NCBI RefSeq assembly: GCF_018918005.1
Contig: NZ_JAHLPR010000001.1
Location: 1-64,000 of the forward strand
Source of the DNA: Paenibacillus sp. MSJ-34
GTDB taxonomy: Bacteria > Bacillota > Bacilli > Paenibacillales > Paenibacillaceae
Direction of reading: 5' to 3'
DNA: 64,000 bases
Shown: piece by piece, positions 1 to 7,616 of the stretch
How the letters are laid out: every line of letters starts with the position of its first letter
Position numbering within the stretch: position 1 is the first letter of the stretch
Translations under genes and position numbers: made by a program
Notes under the pieces: generated by a model
What the model saw: only the letters and a program-made list of their open reading frames with translations
Told to the model about the DNA's origin: nothing
The model's database searches: none

Positions 1-142
1 CGATATGGCAGAGTTCCTCGAATGGCGCAAGACCAGGAAAAAAGGTGATTCAAAAGTAGTTCGGATTGGCTAGCACAATCTCAACGAGGATCATTTTACA
101 CACAATAATGGACTTGACCAGAATCAGGCCTCTTATCGCCAA

Positions 143-285
143 TTTGTGTATGAAATTTCGTATGAAATCGAGCGATTCGATCCGGGCGTCGCACATTATG
201 TATGATTTTTCGTCTACCTTTGCTGGATCATGGCTCAAATCGTGTTTTGTGTATGAAATTTCGAACAAAATCCACTAATTCGTTA
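143..285. repeat. Dispersed intergenic repeat, copy 1 (X-Y-X units)
   Basis: Unit X (begins TTTGTGTATGAAATTTCG) occurs at 143 and 246, exactly 103 bp apart. Unit Y (TTATGTATGATTTTTCG) lies between them near 196. The GTA cores fall at 148, 200 and 251, so units repeat every 51-52 bp. A possible inverted half-unit lies near 85-105. The same family occurs at 38967-39140. Short ORFs through it are products of the repeat and are not called as genes. Confidence 0.75.
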
Positions 286-308
286 CGAAGTATCTAAAAG
301 TCCCTATC

Positions 309-460
309 AGCGCCCCGAAATTCGCTATTTTCGGCTGCCTACCAAGTTTTTGAGCATATTGGGAACGGTTTTACCTTATTAGCGAATTTCCATTCGTTAA
401 TAGAGCATATCCGTTCCTAAAACCGGGTTTTCGAAGCGAAATCGGGGTGAAATAGCGCCC
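309..460. repeat. Imperfect dyad-symmetric intergenic element
   Basis: Nested inverted repeats share one centre near 390: CGCTATTT (323-330) with AAATAGCG (450-457), GGAACGG (362-368) with CCGTTCC (411-417), and an inner hairpin around 380-399. A transcript could fold into a long branched hairpin. A further CGTTCCC-type half site lies at 485-491. No gene is seen in positions 1-800 apart from repeats. Confidence 0.5.
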
Positions 461-519
461 AGCGATGTCTTAAGAAGGCACTTTCGTTCCCAAACCGGAA
501 AAAGTACAACTCAGTTCCA

Positions 520-607
520 CGCAAAAGCGAAGCACACCCACCCAAAAGCGAAGCACACCCCAGCCAAAAGCGTAGCTCACTCCCACGCAAAAGCGCAGCG
601 CATCCCC
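520..607. repeat. Short tandem repeat, four imperfect copies
   Basis: Four adjacent copies of a 20-23-bp unit with core CAAAAGCGAAGCACACCC lie head to tail. The third and fourth copies diverge (GTAGCTCAC, GCAGCGCAT). The reverse frame is open and would give a hydrophobic V/G/L/R/F repeat, but no ribosome site or homology supports a protein. Confidence 0.7.
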
Positions 608-800
608 ACTCCGCAGGCGCCGCGGTACGCGATGTTTCCTTTCGTTACAACGACACTTATGCAGTTGCCGCGCGACTTGGCGTGTCCGATTAATTTTCAC
701 TGCGGTCACGGACAAATTCATCTTGCGATTTTATACCCTCTGTTGTATATTTATTCATATTACTTGAAAATGAACCGGAGCGTTGCGGGAGGGGAACACC

Positions 801-1268
801 ATGCCGGCGATATGCAGAAAAGCAACCACGGACGATGTGGAGGCATTATATCAATTAATAGAAGGGTATGCGGAGAAAGGAATTATGCTGCCGAGGTCGC
901 GCAAAGTGCTGCTGGAGCAGATCGACAACTTCGTCGTCGCTGAGAGCGAAGGAACGGTCGTCGGCTGCGGCTCATTATGCCGGCTAGGCAGCGATTTGGT
1001 GGAAATACGGTCGCTCGGCATCGTGGAGACCCACAAGGGACAAGGTCTTGGCACACTGTTAGTGGACTACCTGGTCGAAGAAGCGAGAGCGCAGCAAATT
1101 CCGAAAGTGATGGCGCTAACGTATGAAGCGAGATTTTTTCAAAAAAACGGATTCGAAGTCGTGCAAAAAGAAATTTTTCCCGAGAAAGTATGGACGGACT
1201 GCGTACATTGCAAAAAACAGCATTGCTGCGACGAAATTGCCGTGTTGAAAATATTGAGTCTGACGTAA
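801..1268 (+). CDS. GNAT-family N-acetyltransferase (ArgA-like GNAT fold)
   Basis: Predicted cytosolic acetyltransferase of 155 residues that would move an acetyl group from acetyl-CoA to an amine. The acetyl-CoA loop signature GQGLGTLLVDYLVEEA is clear in the middle, preceded by the usual beta strand VEIRSLGIVETHKG. The C-terminal part carries a Cys/His cluster (CVHCKKQHCC), which some amino-acid acetyltransferase-like GNATs have. I chose ATG 801, about 6 nt after GGGAGGGG, over the upstream TTG at 783. It is a single gene ending in a terminator facing the convergent cluster. The substrate cannot be told; resistance, amino-acid or polyamine acetylation are all possible. Nothing ties it to the neighbouring biosynthetic cluster. 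Confidence 0.8.
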   Translation: MPAICRKATTDDVEALYQLIEGYAEKGIMLPRSRKVLLEQIDNFVVAESEGTVVGCGSLCRLGSDLVEIRSLGIVETHKGQGLGTLLVDYLVEEARAQQIPKVMALTYEARFFQKNGFEVVQKEIFPEKVWTDCVHCKKQHCCDEIAVLKILSLT

Positions 1269-1381
1269 CGCCATTCTTTGTCGACTTGCATATTTTGGGA
1301 GAAACGCGTGACTGCCGGTTTTTTGAGGTTGTAAGAGGAGGGGGATCGCAACGGATGAACATCGCCCTCGGCCCAAGCAAA

Positions 1382-1430
1382 CCGCCCCATCATTAGAACA
1401 TACGAATGACTAATGATGAAGCGGTCTTTT
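1382..1430. terminator. Intrinsic terminator between convergent genes
   Basis: The inverted repeat 1382-1396 / 1410-1424 (CATCATTAG against CTAATGATG with GC flanks) is followed by TCTTTT on the plus strand. It sits between the GNAT gene and the convergent glycosyltransferase gene and may serve both; the T-run is only good for the plus strand. Confidence 0.75.
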
Positions 1431-1444
1431 GGCGTTTCAATCGA

Positions 1445-2650
1445 TTACCGCTTAATGTTATGCGCCTCTTTAAACCTCCGAATTTCCTCAATCGCTTTCT
1501 TCTGTCCCCCGGCGGCTCGCAAGCCGTCTCCGATCCGGGCGCTATGAACCGCATATTCGGGCGTTTGCAAAATTTCTTCGACGGCATCGCGCAAACGGTC
1601 CGCCGTCATCGTGTGCCGATCCAGCATGATTCCCGCGCCCAACTCCGCGACCCGTTCCCCGACCATAGGTTGATCCGCCGCCATCGGAACGACAATTAGC
1701 GGAACATGATAGTATAGCGCCTCGTTGACGCTGTTCATCCCGCCATGCGTAATGAACAAATCCGAACGCTGCAATATTTCCAACTGCGGGGCGAATCGAA
1801 CGACGGTGAAATGAGGCGGGATTTTCCCTTCAAGCGCATTCAGATCCACTTGATTCCCGACCGACATGATCACTCGCCCGTCGAAGGAAGACAACGCTTC
1901 GCAACAAAGCTCATACAACGATCTGACGTCATTGTACACCGTACCCATCGAAATATAGATCGTTCGTTTGTCACGGTCACGCTCCTCGGTTTGACAATTC
2001 GCCGCCGAATCAAACCGGTTCGTCAAACATGGGCCGATAAATTTAAACCGGCCATCCAACGTCCCGCCGAAAGGTTGGAATTGTTCGGACGTGAAAACGA
2101 GATTGATATTTCCTTCGTTGAAAAATACGTTATGAATTTCGATCCTCCGTTTTAGCCCGAATTTACGCTCGATGCCGGCGGCCAAGACCCTGAACCGTTT
2201 CAAGAGGAGCAGATTTTCCTGCAACCGATTGGCTTCCTTGTCCGATTTATTTGTAAACCGTTCGGCATGTATAAAGGATGTGCAGGCAGCGATATGCGGA
2301 ATGCCCAACAAATCGGCGATCGCGGTTCCGCAGCCGTACATGGAATCGTGAATGAAATAATCGAAGGAATGCCGTTCCGCCAATTCCATAACAATTGGCA
2401 GTATCACTTCGTATGACTTCAAAATCTTTAGCACGAAAGACATATATAGCTGGGTATCGAAAGGATTGTCCCGGCTCAGAAAATTATCGTAAGCGACGAA
2501 TGCAACGTTCAACCGTTCCAGTTGGCTGCGAAATTCATGGCTTGATACATAGGTAACTTCCTCCCCAAGGGCCGCCAATTCTTCCACCAAACCTACAGTC
2601 GGATAGACATGCCCGCTGGCCGGGCCATTGACAAATAAAACTTTTGCCAT
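1445..2650 (-). CDS. MGT-type UDP-glycosyltransferase (GT1 family)
   Basis: A 401-residue GT-B fold glycosyltransferase of the macrolide glycosyltransferase type, expected to move a sugar from a nucleotide donor to a hydroxyl of a small aglycone. The N-terminus reads MAKVLFVNGPASGHVYPTVG with the family's catalytic-type His14. The donor-sugar motif HGGMNSVNEALYYHVPLIVV is at 302-321, and PMAADQP with the donor Asp/Gln pair follows near 326-327. Start chosen at 2650 because AAAGGAG lies 7 nt upstream; a longer frame to 2776 lacks a site. The start lies 58 nt inside the end of the AraC gene, so the two are co-transcribed. In this cluster it may glycosylate the hydroxybenzoyl product or self-protect by inactivating it (inference). 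Confidence 0.85.
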   Translation of the reverse strand: MAKVLFVNGPASGHVYPTVGLVEELAALGEEVTYVSSHEFRSQLERLNVAFVAYDNFLSRDNPFDTQLYMSFVLKILKSYEVILPIVMELAERHSFDYFIHDSMYGCGTAIADLLGIPHIAACTSFIHAERFTNKSDKEANRLQENLLLLKRFRVLAAGIERKFGLKRRIEIHNVFFNEGNINLVFTSEQFQPFGGTLDGRFKFIGPCLTNRFDSAANCQTEERDRDKRTIYISMGTVYNDVRSLYELCCEALSSFDGRVIMSVGNQVDLNALEGKIPPHFTVVRFAPQLEILQRSDLFITHGGMNSVNEALYYHVPLIVVPMAADQPMVGERVAELGAGIMLDRHTMTADRLRDAVEEILQTPEYAVHSARIGDGLRAAGGQKKAIEEIRRFKEAHNIKR

Positions 2651-3453
2651 ATATTTTCTCCTTTGCCGTCCCGTTTTTGCGAAATGAAGCGTCTGAATTC
2701 GAGCGGAGTCATGCCTGTGCCGGATTTCACCATTCTGCTTAAGCGGCTGGGATCGGATATGCCAACGAATTTGCAAATTTCCTTCACGGTATATTCGGTT
2801 TGAGCGAGCAATCGCAACGTTCGATTCAGCCTTAACCGATTCAGGAAACGGATCGGGGAGACGGCAAATATTTTGCTGAATTCCTGGCAGAAATAGTTGG
2901 GATGGTATCCGATCGATTGTGCGATATCGTGCAGAGACAAATGCGGATTGCCCATATTGACTTTCATATAACGGGTAGCGTAAATTATTGATTTTCCGTT
3001 GATGAGATCGAGCGGTTTCCGCTTAATATTTGTATCATGCCGGCGGGTTTGCCGCTCAGAAACGATGTATTGCATAAATTCGGACGCTAAGCAAGCAACG
3101 AGACTCGATAGCTTAATTTTACAAGATGCGGATAATGGTTGCGCTTTCAAAGATTCGATCAAACGGAGCATATCACGGACATGCGGCGTTGCTTTCATTT
3201 CTACGGGCTGCGCCGTTTCCGTCAATTCCTCCATAGAGAGGAACAATTGCGATTCGAAGGATAGACAGGAGTAGTTAGAACAAGTTGTCTTAACACGAAT
3301 GGGTATACCGGGCGGGGCGAAGAGGAGTTCCGTTTCTTCTCCGGGGCAATCCAGCCATACGATCTGAAAGTACGGGCTGATCCATTCCGGCGACTCCGGC
3401 GAATGGAAGGAAATGAATGTAACCGGAAAGGAATGTAATAGAGCTTCAAGCAT
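2593..3453 (-). CDS. AraC-family transcriptional regulator, likely cluster-specific
   Basis: About 286 residues. The C-terminal third (roughly 165-265) has the double helix-turn-helix of AraC/XylS regulators: LSLHDIAQSIGYHPNYFCQE for the first and YTVKEICKFVGISDPSRLSR for the second, ending with GMTPLEFRRF. The N-terminal half is a divergent ligand-sensing domain I do not recognise. ATG 3453 has GAGGTG at 8 nt; ATG 3457-3459, two codons upstream, is the alternative. It is divergent from the ligase-ACP operon, with a 30-bp inverted repeat in the shared promoter region, so it probably activates the cluster in response to a cluster intermediate or product. It overlaps the glycosyltransferase start by 58 nt. 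Confidence 0.88.
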   Translation of the reverse strand: MLEALLHSFPVTFISFHSPESPEWISPYFQIVWLDCPGEETELLFAPPGIPIRVKTTCSNYSCLSFESQLFLSMEELTETAQPVEMKATPHVRDMLRLIESLKAQPLSASCKIKLSSLVACLASEFMQYIVSERQTRRHDTNIKRKPLDLINGKSIIYATRYMKVNMGNPHLSLHDIAQSIGYHPNYFCQEFSKIFAVSPIRFLNRLRLNRTLRLLAQTEYTVKEICKFVGISDPSRLSRMVKSGTGMTPLEFRRFISQKRDGKGENIWQKFYLSMARPAGMSIRL

Positions 3454-3487
3454 AATCATGTCACCTCACCTAGTAAAAATCCTGAAG

Positions 3488-3544
3488 AATAAACAAGAAT
3501 CTGAAGAATTGTTTATTGTCGGCCTATAGTACAAAGAGTAAAAT
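3488..3544 (+). promoter_or_regulatory. Cluster promoter with adjoining inverted-repeat operator
   Basis: A perfect inverted repeat AATAAACAA (3488-3496) / TTGTTTATT (3509-3517) touches a sigma-A-like promoter TTGTCG (3516-3521), 17-bp spacer, TAAAAT (3539-3544). The transcript would begin near 3551 and lead to the ligase at 3612. An operator abutting the -35 box fits class II activation by the divergent AraC protein (inference). Confidence 0.6.
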
Positions 3545-3611
3545 TATGTCGTGGAATAGTTTTCTTTAACTACTATACCATCACTTGGTTAATTTGTTAA
3601 GAGGTGGAATC

Positions 3612-4868
3612 ATGTTGTCGGTTGATAGTCAGAAATTCGACAAGGCTGCATTCGAAGTCCGTTATCGCGAAATGCGCAACAGAGAAGAATACCGTAATCC
3701 GGTAGGCCAAAGATATGCCATATGCCTGCATCATGCCTTCGATCTGATCGCCGCTGTTTTATACATGAAGGAGCGTGACGGTTCGGTTCTACTGATGCAT
3801 GGCAGCACTCCGTTCGAGTCGGCGCTTGAATTGGCCGAACAATCGGGCTGCTCTTACTTGATCTATCGCAAGTGGGACAACCTATATCGTCTATCTGCAT
3901 CCGCTGCCGATTACGCGCCTTCGATCTTGCAGTATAGTTCGGGCACATCCCGGGCTCCGTCGCTTATCGCGCGGGAATGGAAACAGGTCGATACCGAAGT
4001 GGACGGTTATAACGATTTGTTTGCGGAAACGCCGGTTATGCAGCCCGTTATTCTGGTCTCGGTAACGCATTCCTTCGGCTTGATTACAGGCGTGATGGCT
4101 TCCGTTGCAAGGGGGGACGAACCGATTATCGTTGAGGATAAAAATCCGAAATTCGCGCTTCATACGATCAGATCGTTGCGCAGACCCATTGTATATGCCG
4201 TTCCTTTTCTTTTTCATGTTATGGATGCGCTTTCGAAAGGAGAGGATCGTTTTTACAAGATGGTCGTATCGGGCTCGCCTCCTTCCGAGGTACTCCTGGA
4301 TCGGATGAAATCGCGAACGGAGGAAGTGTGGCAGCAATACGGCTGCACCGAGGCCGGCTGCATATCGGTCAGCAAACGTCCATGCTCGGCGACCGATGTG
4401 GGGATTCCGTTGAAGCATCTTCGCGTTACGATCGATGCAAGCGGCGGCGGCGGGGAAGGAAAAGGGGAAATCGTGGTTGCGAACGCGAACGGCACAAACC
4501 TGGTCAGGACGAAAGATATGGGCTGTTACGATCTTCGTACCGATCGGCTGCATGTATTCGGCAGAATGGACGATTTGATTAACGTTTCGGGTTTCAAAGT
4601 CATCCCTGCCGAAGTAGAGTCTGTCATTCTGCAAATGCCCGGCGTGAAGGAATGCATTGTGCATAAAACCGGTCATAACATTTGGGGGGAAGCCGTTCAA
4701 GCCCTCATTGTCGGAGACGGATATATTGACGAATCAAGCATACGCTCTTGGTGCATAAAGCGTTTGCCTACCTATAAAGTTCCGAATACGATTCGGATCG
4801 TGGGGGAAATTCCGAGAACGGCTGCCGGTAAAATCAGTCGAAAACAATTACAAGAAATGGAGATGTGA
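3612..4868 (+). CDS. Small AMP-dependent acyl ligase 1 (adenylation enzyme)
   Basis: A 418-residue member of the ANL superfamily, expected to activate a carboxylic acid as acyl-AMP and load it on a carrier protein. It is short and its P-loop core is degenerate (YSSGTSRAPSLI, 108-119, without the usual TGxPK). Core motif YGCTEAG (243-249) and the hinge region GRMDDLINVSGFKVIP (317-332) are intact, as is the C-terminal lysine loop PRTAAGKISRKQL with Lys407. It is the first gene of the operon and lies 6 nt before an ACP gene, its likely partner. Start ATG 3612 has GAGGTGG at a good distance. The atypical P-loop may mean an altered nucleotide site or a reduced adenylation role; ligase 2 at 10767 shows the opposite defect. 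Substrate unknown. Confidence 0.85.
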   Translation: MLSVDSQKFDKAAFEVRYREMRNREEYRNPVGQRYAICLHHAFDLIAAVLYMKERDGSVLLMHGSTPFESALELAEQSGCSYLIYRKWDNLYRLSASAADYAPSILQYSSGTSRAPSLIAREWKQVDTEVDGYNDLFAETPVMQPVILVSVTHSFGLITGVMASVARGDEPIIVEDKNPKFALHTIRSLRRPIVYAVPFLFHVMDALSKGEDRFYKMVVSGSPPSEVLLDRMKSRTEEVWQQYGCTEAGCISVSKRPCSATDVGIPLKHLRVTIDASGGGGEGKGEIVVANANGTNLVRTKDMGCYDLRTDRLHVFGRMDDLINVSGFKVIPAEVESVILQMPGVKECIVHKTGHNIWGEAVQALIVGDGYIDESSIRSWCIKRLPTYKVPNTIRIVGEIPRTAAGKISRKQLQEMEM

Positions 4869-4874
4869 ATCAAT

Positions 4875-5135
4875 ATGACGCGAACAGACATAATCGGCGA
4901 ATTGCGGACGCTAATGGCGGAGAACCTGGAATTGGACGTGCCCGAATCGCTGGAAGAATCGGCGCGATTGTTTGAAGATTTGGCTATTGACTCTATTATG
5001 GTGCTGCAATTAGTGGTCTACATCGAGGAACAATTTGATGTGAGCTTTCCTGAGGAAAGCCTGGATCCGGGAGCTTTTATGACCGTAGGCTCGTTAACCG
5101 ATCTCATTGAATCGCTCCTTCCGTCGGCGGTGTAG
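4875..5135 (+). CDS. Discrete acyl carrier protein 1
   Basis: An 86-residue acidic acyl carrier protein. The phosphopantetheine attachment Ser40 is in LFEDLAIDSIMVLQLVVYIE, followed by the FDVSFPEE helix-3 region typical of ACPs. It starts 6 nt after ligase 1 and ends 2 nt before the dehydrogenase, so it is a tightly packed operon member. It is not the fatty-acid ACP, which sits with plsX/fabD in these bacteria. The likely job is to carry the acid activated by ligase 1 as a thioester for transfer by one of the BtrH-like enzymes. Confidence 0.9.
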   Translation: MTRTDIIGELRTLMAENLELDVPESLEESARLFEDLAIDSIMVLQLVVYIEEQFDVSFPEESLDPGAFMTVGSLTDLIESLLPSAV

Positions 5136-5137
5136 CG

Positions 5138-6169
5138 ATGAGCGGTCCGATTCGACTTGGAATGATCGGCTTCGGCAGAATCGTGGAATTGGTGCATTTG
5201 CCTTTGCTCAAACAACTATCCCAATTTCAAGTTTGCGGCATATTCGACATTACGCCGCAACGTTTATCGTTAGCGGCCAAGCGCGGGTTTCCCGTCTATC
5301 CGCATTTGGAGCAATTGTTGGAATCCTCCGTAGATGCCGTTTTAATCGCGACGCCGCCGGGCAGCCATTTCGAGCTTGCGCAAGCAAGCATGCGGTTCGG
5401 CAAACATATTCTGCTGGAAAAGCCTGTCACCGTTACGGCGGAAGAAGCGATTGAACTGCATCGTACGGCAATGCTGGAACAAAGAATTGTAACCGTTTTC
5501 CATAATCGGCGATACGATCAAGATTTCCTATTGGTGAAACGGATGATCGAAGAAGGCAGTTTGGGCGTATTAAAATTCGTGGAAAGAAGACATCATATGT
5601 TCGGGTCCGGAGCCGCTTTCGGCGTAAAATCATTTCGCCGGCAATGGCGGAATGAAAAAAGTTACGGGGGCGGGGCGCTTCTGGACTGGGGCGTTCATCT
5701 CATCGACCAATTACTGCAGCTCAAGTTGGGCCGGATCTCGGGGGTAAGCGCAACGATGGAACATTTATGGGGCGGCGACGATACGGATGTCGAAGACTAT
5801 GTTCACGCGCTAATGAAAACCGATCGGAACATTCTCCTCTCCATGGACGTCAATTTCGCTTCCTCAGCCGGGGCGCCGATATGGATTGTAGGCGGGGATC
5901 AAGCTACCTTAACCGTAGCATCGAATAACGAAGCTTATCTGTACGAAGCGGGCAAAACCGTCAAGCCCGTTCGATACGAACACCCGTTGCGGGAAGGACC
6001 GGAACTGATTTATTCTTCCTTTGCCGATGCTGTGACGAATCAAGGAAAACTTGCCGTTACGCTGGAAGAAGCAATCGAAACGATGAAACTATTGGATCGG
6101 ATCCGCGTTGTTTCGCAACCGAGTAAGGAGTATCCGGATGAGAATCTTATTTTCAGCGCCACAATATGA
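5138..6169 (+). CDS. Gfo/Idh/MocA-family NAD(P)-dependent sugar dehydrogenase
   Basis: A 343-residue oxidoreductase. The Rossmann start IRLGMIGFGRIVELVHLPLL, the EKP triad (94-96) that supplies the catalytic lysine, and Asp183...His187 in GGALLDWGVHLIDQ are all present, so it should be active. Family members oxidise a sugar hydroxyl to a ketone. The next gene is a DegT-type aminotransferase, the same pairing as in the kanosamine pathway (NtdC/NtdA, acting on glucose-6-phosphate C3) and in 3-amino nucleotide-sugar pathways (WlbA/WlbE). I infer that the pair makes an amino sugar, probably the acyl acceptor in this cluster. Stop codon overlaps the aminotransferase start by 32 nt, implying coupled translation. 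Confidence 0.88.
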   Translation: MSGPIRLGMIGFGRIVELVHLPLLKQLSQFQVCGIFDITPQRLSLAAKRGFPVYPHLEQLLESSVDAVLIATPPGSHFELAQASMRFGKHILLEKPVTVTAEEAIELHRTAMLEQRIVTVFHNRRYDQDFLLVKRMIEEGSLGVLKFVERRHHMFGSGAAFGVKSFRRQWRNEKSYGGGALLDWGVHLIDQLLQLKLGRISGVSATMEHLWGGDDTDVEDYVHALMKTDRNILLSMDVNFASSAGAPIWIVGGDQATLTVASNNEAYLYEAGKTVKPVRYEHPLREGPELIYSSFADAVTNQGKLAVTLEEAIETMKLLDRIRVVSQPSKEYPDENLIFSATI

Positions 6170-7265
6170 ATATGAGATGATTCGGGAACAGTGGCTTGAA
6201 GCTGTGGCCAAAATCGCAAGGCAAGGCGTTTTCGTCGGCGGTCCTCCGGTTTCCGAATTCGAGGCCGCATTTGCCGCTTATCTTCAAGCGGAAGGAACGG
6301 TCGGAGTGGGGAACGGAACCGACGCCATTTATTTGGCTTTGCAAGCTTTAGGCGTGGGGCCGGACGACGAAGTGATTACGGCAGCCAATACATTCGTAGC
6401 GACGGTCGGCGCGATTCATCATACCGGAGCGCGTCCCGTGCTAGTCGACTGCAACGAACATTATTTAATCGACCTGGAGCGGGTGAAGGAATGCGTAACG
6501 TCCCGGACAAAAGCGATTATTCCCGTTCATTTATACGGTAAAATGGCCGATCTGAAAGAGATTGCGCCGTGGGCGGCCGAGAGAGGAATCGCATTGATCG
6601 AAGATTGCGCCCAGGCGGCAGGCGCAAGCCTTGACGGAATAGCGGCGGGACGATGGGGGGTGATGGGCTGCTTCAGCTTTTATCCGGATAAAAACTTGGG
6701 GGCGCTTGGCGATGGCGGGGCGGTAGTCTCTTCTTCATTCGAAATGATTGCAAAGCTGCGCAAATTAAGAAACCACGGCGGAGAGGTCCGATATCAGCAT
6801 GAAATTTGCGGATATAATAGCCGGCTGGATCCCATTCAAGCAAGCGCATTGCAATTGAAATTGCGTTACTTGGACGATTGGAATAACCGCCGGAGGGAGA
6901 TTGCTCGCCATTACCGCTTTTATTTAGGCGCAGTGGAGTTTCTTACGCTTCCGGAATTCGCGGACGACAATTCCCACGTGTTTCACTTGTATGTTGTAAG
7001 GGTCAAGTACGGCTTGCGCGATGCATTGAAGAAACATTTGCAGAAGAAAGGCGTACTGACGGCCGTGCAATATCCGGTCCCGGTTCATCGATTGCCCGCA
7101 TACGCGCATTTAGGCTATAAGGCGGGCGACTTTCCCCATGCCGAACTTTACGCGGGAGAGATTTTGTCGCTTCCGATGCATGTTGCCATGACCGAGAACG
7201 AAGTTCGCTTTATCGCATCCGAAATCCGGACATTTTATGAATCTTGCCAAACTGTGGGGAGGTAG
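6138..7265 (+). CDS. DegT/DnrJ/EryC1/StrS-family PLP sugar aminotransferase
   Basis: A 375-residue PLP enzyme. GNGTDAIYLALQALGVGPDD marks the cofactor phosphate region; the PLP lysine is Lys185 in SFYPDKNLGALGDGGAV; the IEDCAQAAGA strand and YNSRLDPIQASAL follow as in TDP-3-keto-sugar and kanosamine-type aminotransferases. It should replace the keto group made by the preceding dehydrogenase with an amine, usually from glutamate. Start ATG 6138 lies 7 nt after AAGGAG, inside the end of the dehydrogenase gene. A role in making the AHBA type of aromatic amine is less likely because no aminoshikimate genes are seen. Substrate (free, phosphorylated or nucleotide sugar) is open. Confidence 0.9.
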   Translation: MRILFSAPQYEYEMIREQWLEAVAKIARQGVFVGGPPVSEFEAAFAAYLQAEGTVGVGNGTDAIYLALQALGVGPDDEVITAANTFVATVGAIHHTGARPVLVDCNEHYLIDLERVKECVTSRTKAIIPVHLYGKMADLKEIAPWAAERGIALIEDCAQAAGASLDGIAAGRWGVMGCFSFYPDKNLGALGDGGAVVSSSFEMIAKLRKLRNHGGEVRYQHEICGYNSRLDPIQASALQLKLRYLDDWNNRRREIARHYRFYLGAVEFLTLPEFADDNSHVFHLYVVRVKYGLRDALKKHLQKKGVLTAVQYPVPVHRLPAYAHLGYKAGDFPHAELYAGEILSLPMHVAMTENEVRFIASEIRTFYESCQTVGR

Positions 7266-7273
7266 CGACCGAG

Positions 7274-7582
7274 ATGACTTCCATGGAAGAAGAAATCAAA
7301 CGATTTATCCGTGAGATTGTGGCGGATCTCTCTCATCACGCAAGTCTCGTACAGGGACATGAAGATACCAAATCGATTCAAAGCATGGGCATTGATTCGG
7401 TCATGCTGATTCATCTGATCGTTCGTCTCGAACTGTATTTCGATATCGTCTTTGAGGACGAGGAAATGCTCTTGGAAAATTTTGAAACCGTTCAAGCGAT
7501 ATCCGGGCGAATCATACCGAAACTGGGGGGAGCTTTAGGAGACCCGGCAAACAAATGGCTGGATTGCACTTTAGGCGCTTAG
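7274..7582 (+). CDS. Discrete acyl carrier protein 2
   Basis: A 102-residue carrier protein with attachment Ser42 in SMGIDSVMLIHLIVRLE and the following FDIVFEDEE segment. The C-terminus (about 15 residues, ALGDPANKWLDCTLGA) extends past the normal ACP fold. GGGGAGG ends about 10 nt before ATG 7274. It lies 8 nt after the aminotransferase, in the same operon. Three separate ACPs in one small cluster suggest that more than one acyl group is carried or that an acyl group is handed from one carrier to another. Confidence 0.85.
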   Translation: MTSMEEEIKRFIREIVADLSHHASLVQGHEDTKSIQSMGIDSVMLIHLIVRLELYFDIVFEDEEMLLENFETVQAISGRIIPKLGGALGDPANKWLDCTLGA

Positions 7583-7616
7583 AACGCCGAGTGCATTCCA
7601 AAAGGGAGATAGATCG

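Noticed and set aside
66-278. Overlapping short ORFs on both strands near the window start
   Set aside because: They lie across the X-Y intergenic repeat; the similar ORF at 39008-39376 arises from the second repeat copy, and neither has a good ribosome site.
470-721. Minus-strand ORF through the tandem repeat
   Set aside because: The repeated V/G/L/R/F peptide is a by-product of the DNA repeat; no site or homology.
3891-4700. Long antisense ORF (269 codons) opposite ligase 1
   Set aside because: Frame openness is explained by codon bias of the strongly supported ligase on the other strand.
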